A DNA stretch of 46,369 nucleotides from Proteobacteria bacterium UBA5122 (GTDB lineage Bacteria; Pseudomonadota; Gammaproteobacteria; Tenderiales; Tenderiaceae): the NCBI GenBank assembly GCA_002415485.1, contig DHYU01000081.1, positions 1 through 46,369 of the forward strand, given 5' to 3'. The notes beneath the pieces were generated by a model that made no database searches, was not told the origin of the DNA, and saw nothing but the letters and a program-made list of their open reading frames with translations. Shown in pieces: positions 1-8,118 of the stretch (the first letter of the stretch is position 1; the number at the start of each line of letters is the position of its first letter). The translations under genes were made by a program, and so were the position numbers.

Positions 1-32
1 AAACGATAGGCGTGCGAAAATATTTTGGACAT
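1..32 (-). CDS. 5' end of a gene cut by the window edge
   Basis: Only ten codons are visible on the minus strand, reading MSKIFSHAYR. The ATG at 32..30 is preceded by a strong GGGAGGG ribosome-binding site at 44..38, six bases away from its GGAGG core. No stop occurs before the edge. An overlapping ATG at 37..35 in another frame lies too close to the ribosome-binding site to be likely. The product cannot be identified from ten residues. The call rests on the start signal and on the long AT-rich leader upstream. Confidence 0.45.
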   Translation of the reverse strand, partial: MSKIFSHAYR

Positions 33-362
33 AACATCCCTCCCTGACATGACCGAGTAAGACTTCCTGCCTAACACTTACAACTATTATTGCGATCGGA
101 ATGAGTGTAGTTATGATTTCCACACTTTTACAAGGTGTCCAAATAAATATTTTTAATCCATATTTTTGCGCAATTTCAATTTATCTTTCTGCATATACAG
201 CAGCAAATTATTGGAGTGTCTGAATTTTTCATCATCTACCAATCTATAAATATGGCGATTTCGCCTCCTTTCACGAAAAATGCAAACTATGCAGAGATTG
301 CCGTTTTAGACTCCTCACGTTATTCATCATCACATCCCACACATTTAGAGCTGACCGCATGC
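33..362. other. AT-rich intergenic region, probable leader of the left-edge gene
   Basis: No convincing gene lies here. The stretch is visibly richer in A and T than the rest of the window. On the minus strand a possible sigma-70 promoter is TTGAAA (179..174), a 17-base spacer and TTAAAA (156..151). It would give a leader of about 110 bases for the gene starting at base 32. A short plus-strand reading frame (about 53-223) ends in hydrophobic residues but has no start signal, so it is not called. Confidence 0.35.
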
Positions 363-662
363 TTAGTCGTACCTACGCGACAATGACTTGGTAAGCAATA
401 TACTCACCATCAGTGCGGCGACAAACGAGACCACCAGGGTGCCGAGTATCAGTGGTGCTTCGCCTATATGTCCCTCTTGGCCCATGAGTTGGGCACCGAT
501 GGTGACCATGACCATGACGCCGATGACGGCGCCGCTCATGACAAAGGTCGCGATATTAATAGGTGAACGCGGCACCTTAAAACGCGGCAACAGCCAGGCC
601 GCGATCAATGCATATAGCCCCAAGCCCAATATCACCAATATCAGCTTTAACAATACGATCAT
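363..662 (-). CDS. Small integral membrane protein, unknown function
   Basis: This 99-residue protein has three or four hydrophobic segments: residues 2-24, about 38-57, and one or two within 68-92. They are separated by short charged loops, and the tail is basic. It has no signal peptidase site and no motif I can tie to a function. A GAGGAA motif lies ten bases before the ATG. The gene points toward the left-edge gene and away from the cysteine-cluster gene at 853. It could be a small permease subunit or a membrane accessory protein, but nothing in the sequence decides this. Confidence 0.55.
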   Translation of the reverse strand: MIVLLKLILVILGLGLYALIAAWLLPRFKVPRSPINIATFVMSGAVIGVMVMVTIGAQLMGQEGHIGEAPLILGTLVVSFVAALMVSILLTKSLSRRYD

Positions 663-823
663 TTGATTTATGTTCCTCTATCATCTATCTGGTCATTACA
701 CCAGGTGAATTATCTTGCCTGCTAAATACCTGAATCAATCAGCCACAGATCATCGTTCTCTGGGTATACTATATTCCCAATAGGTAATATAACCACCAGC
801 ATATTATTAAAGAAGGATATATT

Positions 824-837
824 GCGGCTAGGGCCGC
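824..837. repeat. Small GC hairpin before the cysteine-cluster gene
   Basis: GCGGC-TAGG-GCCGC forms a five-base-pair stem with a four-base loop, 15 bases before the ATG at 853. It stands in an otherwise AT-rich leader, and the following start has only a weak ribosome-binding site (GTGGA). The hairpin might influence translation, but it is short and could be chance. Confidence 0.3.
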
Positions 838-852
838 ATACCGTGGATAGTC

Positions 853-1341
853 ATGACTCAAACAACACGCCAATGTGACGAATGCACTGCATGCTGTGAA
901 GGATGGTTATGGGCCAGGATCAACAATACAGATGTTTACGTCGACCATCCCTGCCCTCACCTCAGTGAATCAAGGTGTAACATCTATGCCGAGCGCCCCT
1001 TTAATCCTTGCATTAAATACATGTGCGCCTGGATACAAACCAACACTTTCTACCCTGACTGGATGCGACCCGACAAATGCGGTGCGATCGTTAACTGCAA
1101 CAAACTCTCCTGGCAAGGGCTTCCGGTGGACGTTGCCCTGCCGCTTGGTGAAAAGATCCCCCAAAAAACTCTCGATTGGCTCATCGAATTCTCAGGCCAA
1201 CAGCGCCGGCCGTTGATTTTTATCACTCAGTTAAAAGAAAACGGCAAATTCATCAACAAACAATCGATGACGGGGGTCGGCCCCCCCGCCTTTCAACAGC
1301 AACTAGCCGAATGGGTCAAAAGTGGCACCAAGATCATCTGA
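853..1341 (+). CDS. YkgJ-like cysteine cluster protein
   Basis: The protein is 162 residues. It opens with a CxxCxxCC cluster (C8, C11, C14, C15) and follows with C34, C42, C53, C58, C76 and C82, including a PCPHL...C...RPF..C block. This is the layout of the YkgJ/UPF0153 family, thought to bind zinc or an iron-sulfur centre; its reaction is not established. There is no signal peptide, so it is probably cytoplasmic. It is followed after 68 bases by a CBS-domain gene in the same direction, possibly co-transcribed. The family call is fairly firm and the function unknown. Confidence 0.65.
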   Translation: MTQTTRQCDECTACCEGWLWARINNTDVYVDHPCPHLSESRCNIYAERPFNPCIKYMCAWIQTNTFYPDWMRPDKCGAIVNCNKLSWQGLPVDVALPLGEKIPQKTLDWLIEFSGQQRRPLIFITQLKENGKFINKQSMTGVGPPAFQQQLAEWVKSGTKII

Positions 1342-1409
1342 ACGCTGTATTGCCTCAGTAGCATTCAACAACTAAGATTAAGAAAACCGCTACGCAGCTT
1401 GAGGTCGAT

Positions 1410-2006
1410 ATGGTTTTCATGGTCTTTGATACCGGTATTCAACGCTACCTGCCTGCAGAGAAGATTATCAACAAGGACATCCGTGAGCTGCAAGCCACCG
1501 CACGGGCGCGGCGTGTAGAAGAGGATGAGGCACAGCAGCAAGGCCGCCATTATCAACAGCGACAAGCAGCCGCCTACCGGCCACCCAAAAAAGAATCGAA
1601 ACCGCTTGAGCGTGCACTGCTGGCTCACCAGATCATGAGCACCGAGCTCACCACCCTGAACCAAAACGCCTCTCTCGCCGTCGCCCGTGCATTATTCAGA
1701 CAGCATCGTTTTCGTCACGTCCCCGTCATTCAAGCGGACGGCCAATTGGCCGGTATATTTTCCGATCGTGATTTAATGCAACATCAGAATGATGATGACA
1801 TCGTGCCGATTACCAAACTCATGCGACAACAGGTATTGGTTGCATCACCGCAAACTGAAATCCGGGAACTGGCACGCGTGATGTATGAACAACGGGTCGG
1901 GGCCGTGCCCATTGTCGACGATGGCGAAAAACTGGTGGGAATCGTGACTCGCAGCGATATCCTGCGCAGTCTGATTAACCACGCACCGCTGGAATTGTGG
2001 GTTTAG
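1410..2006 (+). CDS. CBS-pair domain protein
   Basis: This 198-residue protein carries two CBS motifs, roughly residues 74-125 (IMSTELTTL...VPVIQADGQLAGIFSDRDL) and 136-190 (LMRQQVLVA...VPIVDDGEKLVGIVTRSDIL). Together they form one Bateman module, a fold that usually binds adenine nucleotides. The first 70 residues are charged and Gln-rich, probably disordered or coiled, with no recognised domain. A GAGG motif five bases before the ATG supports the start. The gene converges on the sulfotransferase gene, and the two stop codons overlap (TAG at 2004-2006 and TAA on the other strand at 2005-2003). It has no catalytic domain, so a regulatory role is likely; the partner is unknown. Confidence 0.75.
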   Translation: MVFMVFDTGIQRYLPAEKIINKDIRELQATARARRVEEDEAQQQGRHYQQRQAAAYRPPKKESKPLERALLAHQIMSTELTTLNQNASLAVARALFRQHRFRHVPVIQADGQLAGIFSDRDLMQHQNDDDIVPITKLMRQQVLVASPQTEIRELARVMYEQRVGAVPIVDDGEKLVGIVTRSDILRSLINHAPLELWV

Positions 2007-2878
2007 GCCAGTCTGAAAAAGACCAGTGCCTCTGCGGACAAGGTTTGTTGAGCCTTGTCGATGATACGAGCCTCGTGCTCTGGCGTAAGCAGCGTTTGAT
2101 AATCGCCCACCTCACCCTTGCGTATAAATTGCCCGGACTTGAACAATAAACGACCTGCACCATCACGCGCAGCAAAACGATCGCTATTCTGTTTCATCCA
2201 TGTAAACGATGATAATTGCAATGCCCGCATAAATGCGTGCTCATCCAAAGACCAGCCCAAGAACATTAATAGTTTGCGCAGGACTGCTGCAAGATCCTGT
2301 TTCATATCCTCGTAGCGCAACCACAGTAGGTTTTCGTGGTCTCGATAAGGCCACCAACTGCTGACGTTACGAAACCACGCACCAAACGCCAGCCAGCGCT
2401 CGAAGTACTGATCAAAGGTCTCAGGATATGGGATACCGACCCGGGCACGTGCCTCGTCAGTCATATTGAGCACATGGTGGTAGAAACTGACACAACAATC
2501 GCGCGGATCACGTGAACTCAACACGATACGTGCGCCATCTACACCGCCCGGTGTCTGTTCAAAGGTGCAGTGGGTCTTGAAGATTCGCGGCGCCGGCAAG
2601 AGATCATATTCACGCAGTCGTTGTTGCCAGTCTTTACCATCACGCGGCCGCTCCAGCCACGGCACAACGTCATCGATATTGGAAAATTGTTCATCGCCGC
2701 CCGTGCGCAGCTGATGAAGAATCTGCTGCATCCAGGTGGTGCCTGCCTTGGGTGCTGTGACAATCAACACATCACTGGCACGGGGCTCGAAATGGGCCAG
2801 AATATAGGGATCATGGGCAAAAGATGATTTTCCCCATCGAGGATCCAATACCATTTCATCGCTCACGGACGGCACCAA
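2003..2878 (-). CDS. Sulfotransferase, cytosolic SULT-like
   Basis: Enzymes of this family move a sulfuryl group from PAPS to a hydroxyl or amine acceptor. The hallmark pieces are present in order: the 5'-phosphosulfate loop TAPKAGTTW (residues 41-49), KTH (101-103) with the usual catalytic histidine, the 3'-phosphate site SSRDPRD (121-127) with a following Ser131, and RKGEVGDY (253-260), matching the RKGxxGDW motif. Length (291) is normal for a SULT and there is no signal peptide. The listed start is a TTG three bases after the upstream barrel gene; an ATG at 2854 is an alternative. Close spacing suggests co-transcription with the two barrel genes. The acceptor substrate is unknown. Confidence 0.8.
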   Translation of the reverse strand: MVPSVSDEMVLDPRWGKSSFAHDPYILAHFEPRASDVLIVTAPKAGTTWMQQILHQLRTGGDEQFSNIDDVVPWLERPRDGKDWQQRLREYDLLPAPRIFKTHCTFEQTPGGVDGARIVLSSRDPRDCCVSFYHHVLNMTDEARARVGIPYPETFDQYFERWLAFGAWFRNVSSWWPYRDHENLLWLRYEDMKQDLAAVLRKLLMFLGWSLDEHAFMRALQLSSFTWMKQNSDRFAARDGAGRLLFKSGQFIRKGEVGDYQTLLTPEHEARIIDKAQQTLSAEALVFFRLA

Positions 2879-2881
2879 TAA

Positions 2882-3454
2882 TTAGAATTTGATCTTCAAA
2901 CCAAATGAATATCCCGAAATCGTGACATCGTCCGCATTGTAATACGAGATATATTCGGCATTCAGCGCACTTAGCTCGGTGAGTTCCAGGTCAACACCGA
3001 CACCATAAGACATACCGCCGCCCGTCTCGGGTGACTGATTCACCAACACTGAACTACCACTGATCGTGCGATCGACCACTACCAGCCCCGCCAGCGCTGT
3101 CACATTAATCGCATTCACATTCATGAAGCGCAGCGGAGGATAGGTCGCTGAAACATACGCACCGGTAATGCTATCCAAATCAATGCTGGCACTCACAACG
3201 CTACCATTATTGAGCGCTGCGAACTTATCGCCTGTTAGCCCCAAGCCCAAACGACCTTCGACTGCAAAGATATCATTGATGTGATATCCAATCCTGCCGA
3301 AACCCATTCTCATCCCTAGTTGACCACTGCCGGGTTGTTCATAGGCAACATTCACTGTCTGCATACCCACAAACCATGTGCCGGCACTGACGTTGGCACT
3401 CCAGCCGCATAAAGCGACAAAGCCACATCCGTAGAAAAACTTTCTTGCATTCAT
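2882..3454 (-). CDS. Outer-membrane beta-barrel protein
   Basis: The protein is 190 residues with a signal peptide ending near VSAGTWF (cleavage after about residue 24). It then has alternating amphipathic strands and ends in KIKF, an aromatic C-terminus typical of outer-membrane barrels. The stretch NAEYISYYNADD...GYSFGLKIKF closely parallels the end of the neighbouring protein at 3516, so the two are paralogs. The size fits an eight-stranded OmpA/OmpW-like barrel. It lies between its paralog and the sulfotransferase gene on one strand with gaps of 61 and 3 bases. The cargo or role cannot be read from the sequence. Confidence 0.6.
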   Translation of the reverse strand: MNARKFFYGCGFVALCGWSANVSAGTWFVGMQTVNVAYEQPGSGQLGMRMGFGRIGYHINDIFAVEGRLGLGLTGDKFAALNNGSVVSASIDLDSITGAYVSATYPPLRFMNVNAINVTALAGLVVVDRTISGSSVLVNQSPETGGGMSYGVGVDLELTELSALNAEYISYYNADDVTISGYSFGLKIKF

Positions 3455-3515
3455 TCTTTACCGTCACCCCATATTTCTTTATTAAACCGGGCCATTTATA
3501 TCTGGGATATTACCG

Positions 3516-4070
3516 CTAGTGAAAACTAAAGGTCAGACCAATTGCCAACCCAGACAACGAGGCCTTGTCGTTGTAATAAGAAACGTATTCGATGTTTGCG
3601 GCTGTATTTTCCGACATGTGGAAATCAGCGCCAAATCCATAACTCATGGCGATTTCCGCCCGTGGTGTATTCAAGCTGGCCGTTGGATCGACTTCCGACA
3701 TCGACACCCGCGACATCCCCAACAAACCATAGATCTTGGTGCGCCACCCCAAGGATGTATGCGCCATCGCAAACGCAGAGGCGACACTACTTAACTCTAC
3801 AGTGTGCTCCATGCCACCGAGCATCGCACTACTATCATTCAAACCGACCATCAATCGTCCTTCCAGGGCCAGCATGGAGAATATATTTCGCCCACCTCGT
3901 ATCACAATAGCCTTGGGGTCAAAACTCTCGGCAAAGTTATCGTCATCAAAGCTCAATATCGGTAACTGGAATCCGCCGTATCCCCCTGCCGCTGAGGCGG
4001 TGCCACTGGCAGCACACATCACCACTGCGAATACAATGCGTTTGATATTTTCACTCAATTTACTTGCCAC
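3516..4070 (-). CDS. Outer-membrane beta-barrel protein, paralog of the gene at 2882
   Basis: I choose the GTG at 4070..4068 as the start because an AGGAGG lies five bases upstream of it. An ATG 24 bases further out has no comparable signal. From the GTG, a signal peptide runs through IVFAVVMCAASGTASA, followed by AGGYGGFQLP and a series of amphipathic strands. The C-terminus NIEYVSYYNDKASLSGLAIGLTFSFH has the barrel pattern, and its YVSYYND block is shared with the next gene. Residues just after the signal peptide are Gly-rich. The gene is first in a probable three-gene unit with the second barrel and the sulfotransferase. Confidence 0.6.
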   Translation of the reverse strand: MASKLSENIKRIVFAVVMCAASGTASAAGGYGGFQLPILSFDDDNFAESFDPKAIVIRGGRNIFSMLALEGRLMVGLNDSSAMLGGMEHTVELSSVASAFAMAHTSLGWRTKIYGLLGMSRVSMSEVDPTASLNTPRAEIAMSYGFGADFHMSENTAANIEYVSYYNDKASLSGLAIGLTFSFH

Positions 4071-4311
4071 GTCCCCCTCCTGACGCCCTTCCATTTCACA
4101 GTATCTACCCGCACCGGATCATGATTGCATTTGATATGCTCTCCTCAGCGAGTTTCGAGCGTACCATTTAATTTTCCATTGCAAGATACACCACACATGA
4201 CCGTAATGCGAACACCATGCCCGCGCCAAGCCCTTACGGTACAAAAACACCCTGTGCTGCGTTGATAATAATGTTTGAACACCACAACCGTTACTTTATG
4301 GAGTCTAACTG

Positions 4312-5490
4312 ATGACCAAGCCCTTCCACCCGCCACAACGCACTCTGATGGGCCCTGGGCCATCTGATGTCAGCCCGCGTGTACTGGAGGCCCTAGGTCG
4401 CCCAACCATCGGCCATCTCGATCCCGCGTTTGTCGGCATGATGGATGAGGTGAAAGCGCTGCTGCAATACGCCTTTCAGACCCGTAACGCACTGACCATG
4501 CCTGTCTCTGCCCCTGGCTCGGCCGGCATGGAGACCTGTTTTACGAATCTGGTCGAACCTGGCGACAAAGTGGTTATCTGTCAGAACGGTGTCTTCGGCG
4601 GCCGCATGAAAGAGAATGTCGAGCGCTGCGGCGGCACAGCGGTGATGGTTGAGAATGAATGGGGCCATGCCATTGATCCCAACAAGCTAGACGAGACACT
4701 CAAGGCGCACCCCGATGCCAAGATCGTTGCCTTCGTCCATGCCGAGACCTCCACCGGGGCCCAGTCCGACGCCAAGACCTTGGTCGAGATCGCCCACCAC
4801 CACGACTGCCTGACCATCGTCGATGCCGTGACATCCCTCGGCGGCACGCCTGTATTGGTCGATGAATGGCAGATCGATGCGGTCTATTCCGGCAGCCAAA
4901 AATGCCTGTCGTGTACGCCCGGCCTATCCCCTATCAGCTTCAGCCAACGGGCACTCGACAAGGTGCGCAGCCGCACACACAAGGTCCAAAGCTGGTTTCT
5001 CGATCTCAACCTGGTGATGGGTTATTGGGGCGACGGCGGCAAACGCACCTACCATCACACCGCGCCGGTCAACGCGCTGTACGGCCTGCATGAGGCGCTG
5101 GTCATATTAAAGGAAGAAGGACTGGAAAACGCGTGGGCACGTCACACCAAACACCACCAGGCCCTATGCGCCGGGCTGGAGGCCATGGGACTGAGCTTTG
5201 TCGTCGCGCCAGAACACCGGCTACCCCAGCTCAATGCGGTGACTATTCCCACAGGGGTGGACGATATCGCGATCCGCAGCACACTGCTCAACGACTATGC
5301 TCTTGAGATCGGTGCCGGCCTCGGCGTGATGGCAGGCAAGGTCTGGCGGATCGGATTGATGGGCCATGCCTGTAATGCGCGCAATATCTATCTCTGTCTA
5401 TCAGCGCTCGACGACGTCTTGAGCCGGGCTGGCGCCCCCATCAAGCGTGGCGTGGCAGTCGCTGCCGCACAAGCACTGCTCAAAGATTGA
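4312..5490 (+). CDS. Class V PLP aminotransferase (alanine/serine-glyoxylate type)
   Basis: The 392-residue protein matches the alanine-glyoxylate/serine-glyoxylate aminotransferase group, which transfers an amino group to glyoxylate using pyridoxal phosphate. The N-terminal MGPGPSDVSPRVLEA and GHLDPAF motifs are typical. SAPGSAGMET (67-74) forms the phosphate-binding turn, and D171 in the IVDAVTSLGG block pairs with the cofactor ring. K197 in SGSQKCL is the Schiff-base lysine. It is cytosolic and full length. A GGAG lies eight bases before the ATG. It stands alone between barrel genes on the other strand and the lipoprotein operon. Serine versus alanine as donor cannot be decided by eye. Confidence 0.85.
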   Translation: MTKPFHPPQRTLMGPGPSDVSPRVLEALGRPTIGHLDPAFVGMMDEVKALLQYAFQTRNALTMPVSAPGSAGMETCFTNLVEPGDKVVICQNGVFGGRMKENVERCGGTAVMVENEWGHAIDPNKLDETLKAHPDAKIVAFVHAETSTGAQSDAKTLVEIAHHHDCLTIVDAVTSLGGTPVLVDEWQIDAVYSGSQKCLSCTPGLSPISFSQRALDKVRSRTHKVQSWFLDLNLVMGYWGDGGKRTYHHTAPVNALYGLHEALVILKEEGLENAWARHTKHHQALCAGLEAMGLSFVVAPEHRLPQLNAVTIPTGVDDIAIRSTLLNDYALEIGAGLGVMAGKVWRIGLMGHACNARNIYLCLSALDDVLSRAGAPIKRGVAVAAAQALLKD

Positions 5491-5510
5491 GCCTAAACGT
5501 CCGCCAAACT

Positions 5511-5531
5511 GACACCGTCAATGGCGGTGTC
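5511..5531 (+). terminator. Hairpin after the aminotransferase gene
   Basis: GACACCG-TCAATGG-CGGTGTC makes a perfect seven-base-pair stem with a seven-base loop, 20 bases after the aminotransferase stop. No T-run follows, so it may protect the mRNA end or assist termination rather than act as a classic intrinsic terminator. Confidence 0.35.
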
Positions 5532-5608
5532 TGCCCTCCTCGCCCAGCCATACATGCGCATGTCGGCAACCGATATCTGCACCTCTATTGGTTATTGCCA
5601 TTCGGTTA

Positions 5609-5637
5609 ATATACAGTTCAATGTATGGCGATATAAT
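5609..5637 (+). promoter_or_regulatory. Candidate promoter of the four-lipoprotein operon
   Basis: A perfect TATAAT lies at 5632-5637, about 15 bases before the AAGGAG ribosome-binding site of the first lipoprotein gene. No good -35 hexamer stands 16-18 bases upstream, so the promoter may depend on an activator. Confidence 0.4.
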
Positions 5638-5666
5638 CATCGCCCAGCCTTAAGGAGAGGATGCTC

Positions 5667-6164
5667 ATGCCTAGTCTCAAATTACGCCACTATCTTGCCG
5701 TACTGATTACCGCTTTTACCCTGACCGGTTGTGCCGGCACCAGCAGCATCGAAAGCAATCTGGGGGTCAAAGACGCACCTGACTGGGTCAACGAAGGCAT
5801 CAACCAAGGCCAGCTGAAGATTAAAGACGATCGTTATTTCTATGGCTTTGGCGAGGCACCCGCCATGGGCTCGCGTTCACTGCAGATGTCCGCGGCCGAC
5901 AACCGCGCCCGCGCCAATCTGGCACAGGTATTACAAACCAAACTGGATGCAGTCTATCGCGAAGATGAGCACGCATCTCAGGCCGCTGGCGAGCAGGCCG
6001 CCGACACCAGCATGTCGCGTAGCATCGAGGCCCGCGCCGAAGTCCTGCTGCGCAGCAGCACCATCGTCGCCCGCTGGCGCGACCCGAACACAGGCATCCT
6101 CTATTCACTGGCGGAACTGGACTACGAACGTCACCAGTCTCACGGTGAAGATGCCACAGAATAA
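5667..6164 (+). CDS. LPP20-family lipoprotein, first of a four-lipoprotein operon
   Basis: A signal peptide ends in the lipobox LTGC, followed by AGTSS. An alanine at +2 predicts outer-membrane sorting by Lol. The mature part contains WVNEG...YFYGFGEAP...SAADNRARANLAQVL, the LPP20-type fold with a helix of Ala/Arg repeats. The second ATG (5667) is chosen because AAGGAG then sits nine bases away; the first ATG (5661) would leave only three. Length from this start is 165 residues. The LpoB-like gene follows after 27 bases. LPP20 proteins often sit near cell-envelope or flagellar genes, but no function is fixed for this one. Confidence 0.7.
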   Translation: MPSLKLRHYLAVLITAFTLTGCAGTSSIESNLGVKDAPDWVNEGINQGQLKIKDDRYFYGFGEAPAMGSRSLQMSAADNRARANLAQVLQTKLDAVYREDEHASQAAGEQAADTSMSRSIEARAEVLLRSSTIVARWRDPNTGILYSLAELDYERHQSHGEDATE

Positions 6165-6191
6165 ACAAAACAATTACCAATGGAGTACTTT

Positions 6192-6803
6192 ATGAATACG
6201 ATGAAACAACTGCGTTTCGGTTTTATCACCCTAGTGTTGGCGGCCCTCGTCACCGGCTGCGGCACCAGCGTCAAACGGGTGGATGTCAATGAGGCCATCG
6301 ACCTCAGTGGCGAATGGAACGACACCGACTCGCGCCTCGTATCCGAAGAGATGATCCGCGACGTATTATCGCGCTCTTGGTTGCCCAACTACCGCACAGC
6401 CAACGGCAACGCCCTGCCTGCGGTCATCGTCGGCGAGATTCGCAACAAGAGCCACGAACACATCAATCTGCAAACCTTCGTTAGCGATATGGAACGTGAG
6501 CTGATTAACTCGGGTGAGGTCGAGTTCGTTGCCTCCAAGAACGAACGCGGCCAGATCCGTGCCGAGCGTAAAGATCAGGACATCCACGCCAGCGACACCA
6601 CCCGCAATGAAATGGGTCAGGAAGTCGGTGCCGATTTCATGCTCCAAGGCAGCATCAACACCATCATCGACCAGGAAGACAAAACCGCGGTGAAGTACTA
6701 TCAGGTTGACCTGACGCTGATCAGCATGGCCGATAACCGCAAGGTATGGGTCGGCCAGAAAAAGATCAAAAAGGTCGTCAAGAAAAACGCGCTGCGCTTC
6801 TAA
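6192..6803 (+). CDS. LpoB-like penicillin-binding-protein activator lipoprotein
   Basis: The start at 6192 has GGAG six bases upstream, better placed than the earlier in-frame ATG at 6180. The signal peptide ends in the lipobox VTGC, followed by GTSVKRVDVNEAIDLSGEWND, a typical LpoB opening. The core PAVIVGEIRNKSHEHINLQTFVSDMERELINSG and GADFMLQGSINTI...VKYYQVDLTLI also fit LpoB. In enterobacteria LpoB reaches from the outer membrane to stimulate PBP1b; this protein may do something similar with an unidentified partner. Adjacent lipoprotein genes on both sides suggest a shared envelope complex. The mature protein lacks the long Pro-rich linker of E. coli LpoB. Confidence 0.7.
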   Translation: MNTMKQLRFGFITLVLAALVTGCGTSVKRVDVNEAIDLSGEWNDTDSRLVSEEMIRDVLSRSWLPNYRTANGNALPAVIVGEIRNKSHEHINLQTFVSDMERELINSGEVEFVASKNERGQIRAERKDQDIHASDTTRNEMGQEVGADFMLQGSINTIIDQEDKTAVKYYQVDLTLISMADNRKVWVGQKKIKKVVKKNALRF

Positions 6804-6815
6804 GGGGCATCACGC

Positions 6816-8099
6816 ATGCAGCGTTGGATACGCACCGTCGGCGTGATCGTGGCCGCCAGCCTGTTGTCGGCCTGCGCCAGCTACACGGCCAAACAAAAAG
6901 GGGTTGAGGGACACTTGTTAAGCAACGCCCCTCAACCAGCCCTGGCCGCGCTGGAGACACAGGAACACGCCGAACGTGACCGTGTCGCCTACCTGCTCAA
7001 CAAGGCCATGCTGCTGCGCATGGATCAGCAATACGCCGCCAGCAATGAGGTGCTTGAAGAGAGCAAGGTGCTGATTGAACAGCTCGAGGCCCTCAGCCTG
7101 CGCGAACAGGCAGCGGCCTTGACCATCAACGAAGGCATGCGCAGTTATGCCGGCGAAGACTTTGAAAAGGTCCTGCTGCATCTGTACAAGGCGCTGAACT
7201 ACCTGCAACTGGGCGAACTCGATGCCGCCCGCGTCGAGGCCCTGCAAACCAACCAACGCCTGAAACAGATTGCAGCTGAATACGACAAAGGTGACAGCAC
7301 CGTCTACGCCGAAGACCCGTTTGCCCGTTACCTGAGCGGCATCATCTTCGAAACGCTGGGCGAATGGAGTGACGCGATGATCGCCTATCGCAAGGCCTAT
7401 GAAGGTTACCAGCGTTACGCCAGCCTGTTGAAACTCGATGTACCCGACAGTCTAAAACACGACCTCGTACGCCTCAGCGCCCACATGGGGCTGGATGAAG
7501 AACTGGCCGACTATCAGAAAAAATTTGGCATCGATACCTTTGCCACCACGGAGCAGCGCCAAACTCATGGCGAAATCGTGCTCCTGCTGCACAATGGGTT
7601 GGTACCTCAAAAACTCGATCAAACGGCACGCATTCTTAACCCTGCCAACGGTCGGCTGATCAGCCTCTCGCTGCCCGCCTATTTTTCGCGCTCCCTGCAC
7701 AATCACAATGCCAGTGTGCGTATTGGCCAGCAACGCCACACACTAGAGACCGTCGAAGACATCGATGCATTTGCCCGTCTGACACTCAACAACCAGATGC
7801 CGGCATTAACTGCTCGCGCACTCAGTCGTGCGGTTGCCAAGGACAGCATGGCCCGTCGCAGCGGCAACAACGATCCACTGGTCGGCCTGTTGGTAAATGC
7901 CCTCGGTGCCATCACCGAGGTCGCCGACACCCGCGCCTGGTACACGCTGCCCCACAACATCATGATGACGCGCCTGTCATTGCCGCCGGGGCAATACCAT
8001 CTGCAACTGAGCACTGGCTTCAGCCAGATTGATCTGGGCCAGGTTGAGGTTAAGGCCGGTGAACTGCGCCTGCTGGAAAAGCACTGGCTGCGACAATAA
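6816..8099 (+). CDS. COG3014-like lipoprotein with TPR-like helices
   Basis: The 427-residue protein has a lipobox LSAC followed by ASYTAKQKG. Residues about 40-230 are helical with TPR-like pairs (LLNKAMLLRMDQQYAASNEVLEESK, LHLYKALNYLQLGELDAARVEAL, YLSGIIFETLGEWSDAMIAYRKAY). The C-terminal half is beta-rich and ends in a small domain (PPGQYHLQLSTG...). This matches an uncharacterised conserved lipoprotein family often placed beside LpoB-like and LPP20 genes. The gene starts 12 bases after the LpoB-like stop. It may be a scaffold for the envelope complex suggested by its neighbours, but that is inference. Confidence 0.6.
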   Translation: MQRWIRTVGVIVAASLLSACASYTAKQKGVEGHLLSNAPQPALAALETQEHAERDRVAYLLNKAMLLRMDQQYAASNEVLEESKVLIEQLEALSLREQAAALTINEGMRSYAGEDFEKVLLHLYKALNYLQLGELDAARVEALQTNQRLKQIAAEYDKGDSTVYAEDPFARYLSGIIFETLGEWSDAMIAYRKAYEGYQRYASLLKLDVPDSLKHDLVRLSAHMGLDEELADYQKKFGIDTFATTEQRQTHGEIVLLLHNGLVPQKLDQTARILNPANGRLISLSLPAYFSRSLHNHNASVRIGQQRHTLETVEDIDAFARLTLNNQMPALTARALSRAVAKDSMARRSGNNDPLVGLLVNALGAITEVADTRAWYTLPHNIMMTRLSLPPGQYHLQLSTGFSQIDLGQVEVKAGELRLLEKHWLRQ

Positions 8100-8118
8100 A
8101 TATCTGGAGGGAGCGGAC

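Noticed and set aside
53..223. Plus-strand hydrophobic tail-like frame at the left edge
   Set aside because: It has an in-frame stop just upstream, no ribosome-binding site, and overlaps the leader of the minus-strand gene.
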